Below, one piece after another: positions 61,819 to 64,000 of a stretch of 64,000 nt of DNA (position 1 is the stretch's first letter; each line of letters opens with the position of its first letter). The translations under genes and the position numbers were made by a program. The DNA is taken from positions 124,001-188,000 of the forward strand of contig CAZCGU010000004.1 in NCBI GenBank assembly GCA_964498525.1. The letters run 5' to 3'. The notes under the pieces were generated by a model that was given only the letters and a program-made list of their open reading frames with translations, had not been told where the DNA came from and ran no database searches. This DNA is from DTU098 sp964498525 (lineage in GTDB: Bacteria > Bacillota > Desulfotomaculia > Desulfotomaculales > Pelotomaculaceae).

Positions 61819-62040
61819 TTAAACAGAAATAACTCTACTTACTTCCTTGATTTCCTGCTTGAGCAACCGCTCAATACCCTGCTTCAGGGTTATTGTTGCG
61901 CCCGCTCAGCCGCTGCAGGCCCCCTTCAAACGAACTTTAACCAGGCCGTTGGCATCCACATCTACAAGTTCAACATCGCCACCATCTCTTTGAAGATACG
62001 GACGAATTTTTTTAAGGACCTCCTCAACACGTTCCTTCAC
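61819..62040 (-). CDS. Nfu/NifU-C-like Fe-S scaffold, probable selenoprotein (TGA = Sec45)
   Basis: 73 residues from GTG 62040 (AAGGAGG 10 nt upstream) to TAA 61819. The sequence follows the NifU C-terminal/Nfu fold: EEVLKKIRPYLQRDGGDVEL, VKVRLKGACSG, then codon 45 at 61908-61906 is TGA, then AGATITLKQGIERLLKQEIK. Nfu proteins bind a [4Fe-4S] cluster between two subunits with a CxxC motif; here the second Cys is the TGA position (C42-S-G-U45). The frame after it stays conserved for 28 codons to the true stop, and a bacterial-type SECIS hairpin lies at the proper distance. Alternative: a recent nonsense mutation of TGC. Confidence 0.8.
61872..61895 (-). promoter_or_regulatory. SECIS-like hairpin after the TGA codon
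   Basis: Leftward RNA: CAAU, bulged A, ACCCU, loop GAAGC, AGGGU, AUUG. The stem starts 10 nt after UGA and the loop 20 nt after it, with G as first loop base; these fit the published bacterial SECIS pattern (stem right after UGA, G at the start of a small loop). Confidence 0.6.
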
Positions 62041-62127
62041 CTGTTGAAAACCTCCTTCCTATTAAATATATTATGACATGGCAAAACGATTTGTATGTGA
62101 TCCAGGGCTTGCGGATTACATACCCTA

Positions 62128-62156
62128 TTCTAACTGTTGTGGATCGTTATAGCAAG
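62128..62156 (-). promoter_or_regulatory. Sigma-A promoter of the Nfu gene
   Basis: Leftward TTGCTA, 17 bp, TAGAAT, about 85 bp before the GTG start. The rest of the gap to 62404 is AT-rich with no gene seen. Confidence 0.5.
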
Positions 62157-62404
62157 CAGAATATTTGCTATCCAATTAAAAGTAATAAAGTTTTAATAAT
62201 TACCAATAATTAAGCATAAGGCAACCAGGATTGCCCTATTACTTCCTTACATTGTCAAACATGTAACCATATTACATGCCTAAGCATTGCGTTATTTTTA
62301 CCCCTGGCTCACTGTAATTACCGGCTATAAATAGTTGTTCCGGATTAAACAGATCAATGGTTTTTTATCAGAACCATGGCTATTAATTCCTTACTCAAAG
62401 TTCC

Positions 62405-63619
62405 TTACTCAAAGCACAGTTCAATAGTTGAATATTCGGCAAGACTCAGCTGTTTTTTCTGATACTCCATATCCTGGCGAATGTCTATTAACTGTTCTTC
62501 CACATCGGAAGCCTGCGGGGACCCGGACTTTTCCATGGCCTCCAGAAGTATTTGTTCTTCCTCGGCCAGTTCCTTGAGCCTGGTTTCATAAGCAGTATAT
62601 TCGCTGCTGATGTCCCCTTCATTCTCCTTGCTAATGGTGAGCCTCCCCAAATCATGCATGGAATTAACCACGTTTTCATATTGGTCTGCCGGCACCTTCA
62701 TCAGCAGCGCGCCCCCACCGGAATAACCCGCCAATTGAACACCGCTGTTCCTGGCCAGAAACTCGATTTCGGGCCGGACATCCTGCTCAACATCAAGGTG
62801 CAGGGTAGCGTTGCGAACGATTTTTTGCTCGGATTCCCGGCTGGAAGGAGGAACGTTGCCATAAGCAATTTTTTTGGATATTACCCCTTCTTTAACAGCC
62901 ACAACCCGCGGGACATCTAAACCCCTCGAAGTATCAGCAAAGCTGCTGCCGTGATTGGCCGCCGGTATATTCATTTGCGCCGCCATGGTGTTTTGCCCCG
63001 CCGGTAAATCAGCCCCTTCCGGTTGTGCCGCAGGCGCCAAAACACCGGACGGGTCGCCTGCCGGTGAACCGCCCTGTATCGTGCCGCCCCCCGTAAAAGC
63101 CGCCGGACCGGGGGCAGACAGGCGGCCCGGACCGGAGTTCCCGTCTGGATCATGATCCAGACAAACAGCCGGATCCCGGCTTTGGCCGGAACCGGTCTCC
63201 CCCTGTTCCCCTTGACCCCGGTCAACCCGGGTTTGCAGGATTTCTTTCCCCACTTCCTTTGGCCAGGGCGTACCTTGCATCAGTATTGCTATCCCAAAGG
63301 TAAACACAAACGCGGCAGCCAGGGCCGCCACCCGTACCCAGATTCCCCGGGTAAAGTTGCCGGGAATTCCCGGAGAACGCCTCTGCCTTCTTTCGGGCGG
63401 TAAAGCTGTTGCTTTATTTAAAACCCGGGTGCTGAACCCGGCGGAAGGTGACAATTCCGGCAGGTTTTTTAGAACACTAACCATTTCACAGAGGATCTCG
63501 AACTCAGCCCTGCAATTTGGGCAAACAGCCAGATGAGCAGATATTTCCTCCTGCTCTGCAAAACTAATAACCCCGTCAAGATAGGGTGACAACAGTTCCC
63601 GGACTTCAAGGCACTGCAT
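62405..63619 (-). CDS. Anti-sigma factor with zinc-finger and DUF4349 domains
   Basis: 404 residues. N-terminal zinc-binding anti-sigma domain (HLAVCPNCRAEF with an upstream Cys/His), one membrane helix at ~95-115 (WVRVAALAAAFVFTFGIAIL), a long Pro/Gly/Ala-rich external linker, and a C-terminal DUF4349 with a long coiled coil (TAYETRLKELAEEEQILLEA). It should hold the ECF sigma factor encoded upstream and release it upon an envelope signal. Start ATG 63619 after AGGAGTG. Confidence 0.9.
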   Translation of the reverse strand: MQCLEVRELLSPYLDGVISFAEQEEISAHLAVCPNCRAEFEILCEMVSVLKNLPELSPSAGFSTRVLNKATALPPERRQRRSPGIPGNFTRGIWVRVAALAAAFVFTFGIAILMQGTPWPKEVGKEILQTRVDRGQGEQGETGSGQSRDPAVCLDHDPDGNSGPGRLSAPGPAAFTGGGTIQGGSPAGDPSGVLAPAAQPEGADLPAGQNTMAAQMNIPAANHGSSFADTSRGLDVPRVVAVKEGVISKKIAYGNVPPSSRESEQKIVRNATLHLDVEQDVRPEIEFLARNSGVQLAGYSGGGALLMKVPADQYENVVNSMHDLGRLTISKENEGDISSEYTAYETRLKELAEEEQILLEAMEKSGSPQASDVEEQLIDIRQDMEYQKKQLSLAEYSTIELCFE

Positions 63620-63631
63620 CGAAATCACTCC

Positions 63632-64000
63632 TTATTTAGCTAGACGTGAGTATTGTCCGAAAAGTTCCCGCTTGCTGCCGTATGTATCCCTAAATGTCCT
63701 GCGGGCGCGGCTTAAGCGGGATTTTACCGTACCCAGGGAGCACTTCAAGGCCCCGGCTATTTCTTCGTAAGACAACCCCTGTATTTCCCTCATCACCAGA
63801 ATTAAACGCTGTTCTTCCGGAAGCTCATTAAGACACCGTTGAACTGATTCATTTAATTCATTTTGTTCGGCGGCCTCCTCCGGGGTAGGAATCCGGTTCC
63901 TTCCCAGGGTCAGGGAAACAGTCTGGCCCCCGCCTTCAATGACTTCATTTTCCCAGGACACCACCGGGTTTCTTTGCTTCCTGCGGATTTCGTCACGACA
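63632..64000 (-). CDS. ECF sigma factor (sigma-70 family), 5' end outside window
   Basis: The frame is open to the window edge (CRDEIRRKQRNPVVSWENEV belongs to region 2-4 linker), so the start is to the right of 64000. Region 4 is complete: LPEEQRLILVMREIQGLSYE and IAGALKCSLGTVKSRLSRAR recognise the -35 box. Followed after 12 bp by its anti-sigma gene, the standard ECF arrangement. Confidence 0.92.
   Translation of the reverse strand, partial: CRDEIRRKQRNPVVSWENEVIEGGGQTVSLTLGRNRIPTPEEAAEQNELNESVQRCLNELPEEQRLILVMREIQGLSYEEIAGALKCSLGTVKSRLSRARRTFRDTYGSKRELFGQYSRLAK

Noticed and set aside
61690..62076. Rightward frame of 128 codons across the Nfu region
   Set aside because: It starts inside the secreted-protein gene and runs antisense to the Nfu selenoprotein gene, whose protein similarity is clear.

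Overview
The window looks like the chromosome of a spore-forming, strictly anaerobic Firmicute of the Desulfotomaculum/Pelotomaculum type (Peptococcaceae). This is inferred from gene content: a trimeric NADH-linked [FeFe]-hydrogenase, an aldehyde:ferredoxin oxidoreductase, paired family I CoA-transferases, an acetyl-CoA synthetase, strong GGAGG ribosome sites with many TTG/GTG starts, and spore genes (alpha/beta SASP, three CotF-type coat genes, small YjcZ-like peptides). No rRNA, tRNA, phage, transposase or CRISPR array was seen.

Layout. 0-8.4 kb: 3' part of a metallo-beta-lactamase-fold hydrolase, the hydCBA hydrogenase operon behind a long untranslated leader, a small untracked gene, an HI0933-like flavoprotein, and two tandem tiny membrane peptides with a decayed third copy. 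8.5-17.7 kb: an accessory block with a Ski2-like helicase split over two overlapping frames, a SIR2-like protein paired with an HTH/zinc-ribbon protein, and divergently a tandem-GTPase dynamin-like protein followed by three small helical proteins, the last one tail-anchored. 17.8-28.2 kb: spore coat and SASP genes, two (alpha/alpha)6-type carbohydrate enzymes, chorismate mutase, YitT and MgtC membrane proteins, a TM1266-type hydrogenase regulator, a DUF47/PiT phosphate uptake pair and a gamma-carbonic-anhydrase-like protein.

28.4-45.3 kb is a carboxylate and amino-acid metabolism region: a soluble GAF histidine kinase with a NarL-type regulator, two divergent paralogous CoA-transferase pairs around a 1-kb control region carrying a duplicated 27-bp element, an OFA-family carboxylate transporter, an aldehyde ferredoxin oxidoreductase with a structured leader, and a complete Liv-type branched-chain amino acid ABC transporter. 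Together these fit import of organic or amino acids, activation by CoA transfer, and disposal of electrons as H2 by HydABC; this linkage is inference.

45.4-64 kb: an EamA exporter, a QueG-like Fe-S protein, a CoA-disulfide reductase/rhodanese pseudogene, a C_GCAxxG_C_C redox protein, housekeeping genes (DUF503, HAD phosphatase, metallophosphoesterase, HflX), the ClpB/Hsp20 stress genes with a CtsR-like operator, coat genes, acetyl-CoA synthetase, a secreted protein, a Nfu/NifU-like Fe-S scaffold whose second CxxC cysteine is encoded by an in-frame TGA followed by a SECIS-like hairpin (probable new selenoprotein), and an ECF sigma/anti-sigma pair running off the right edge.

The strongest novelty candidates are the Nfu selenoprotein, the dynamin plus small-helical-protein operon next to the SIR2/HTH pair, and the duplicated operator between the two CoA-transferase operons.
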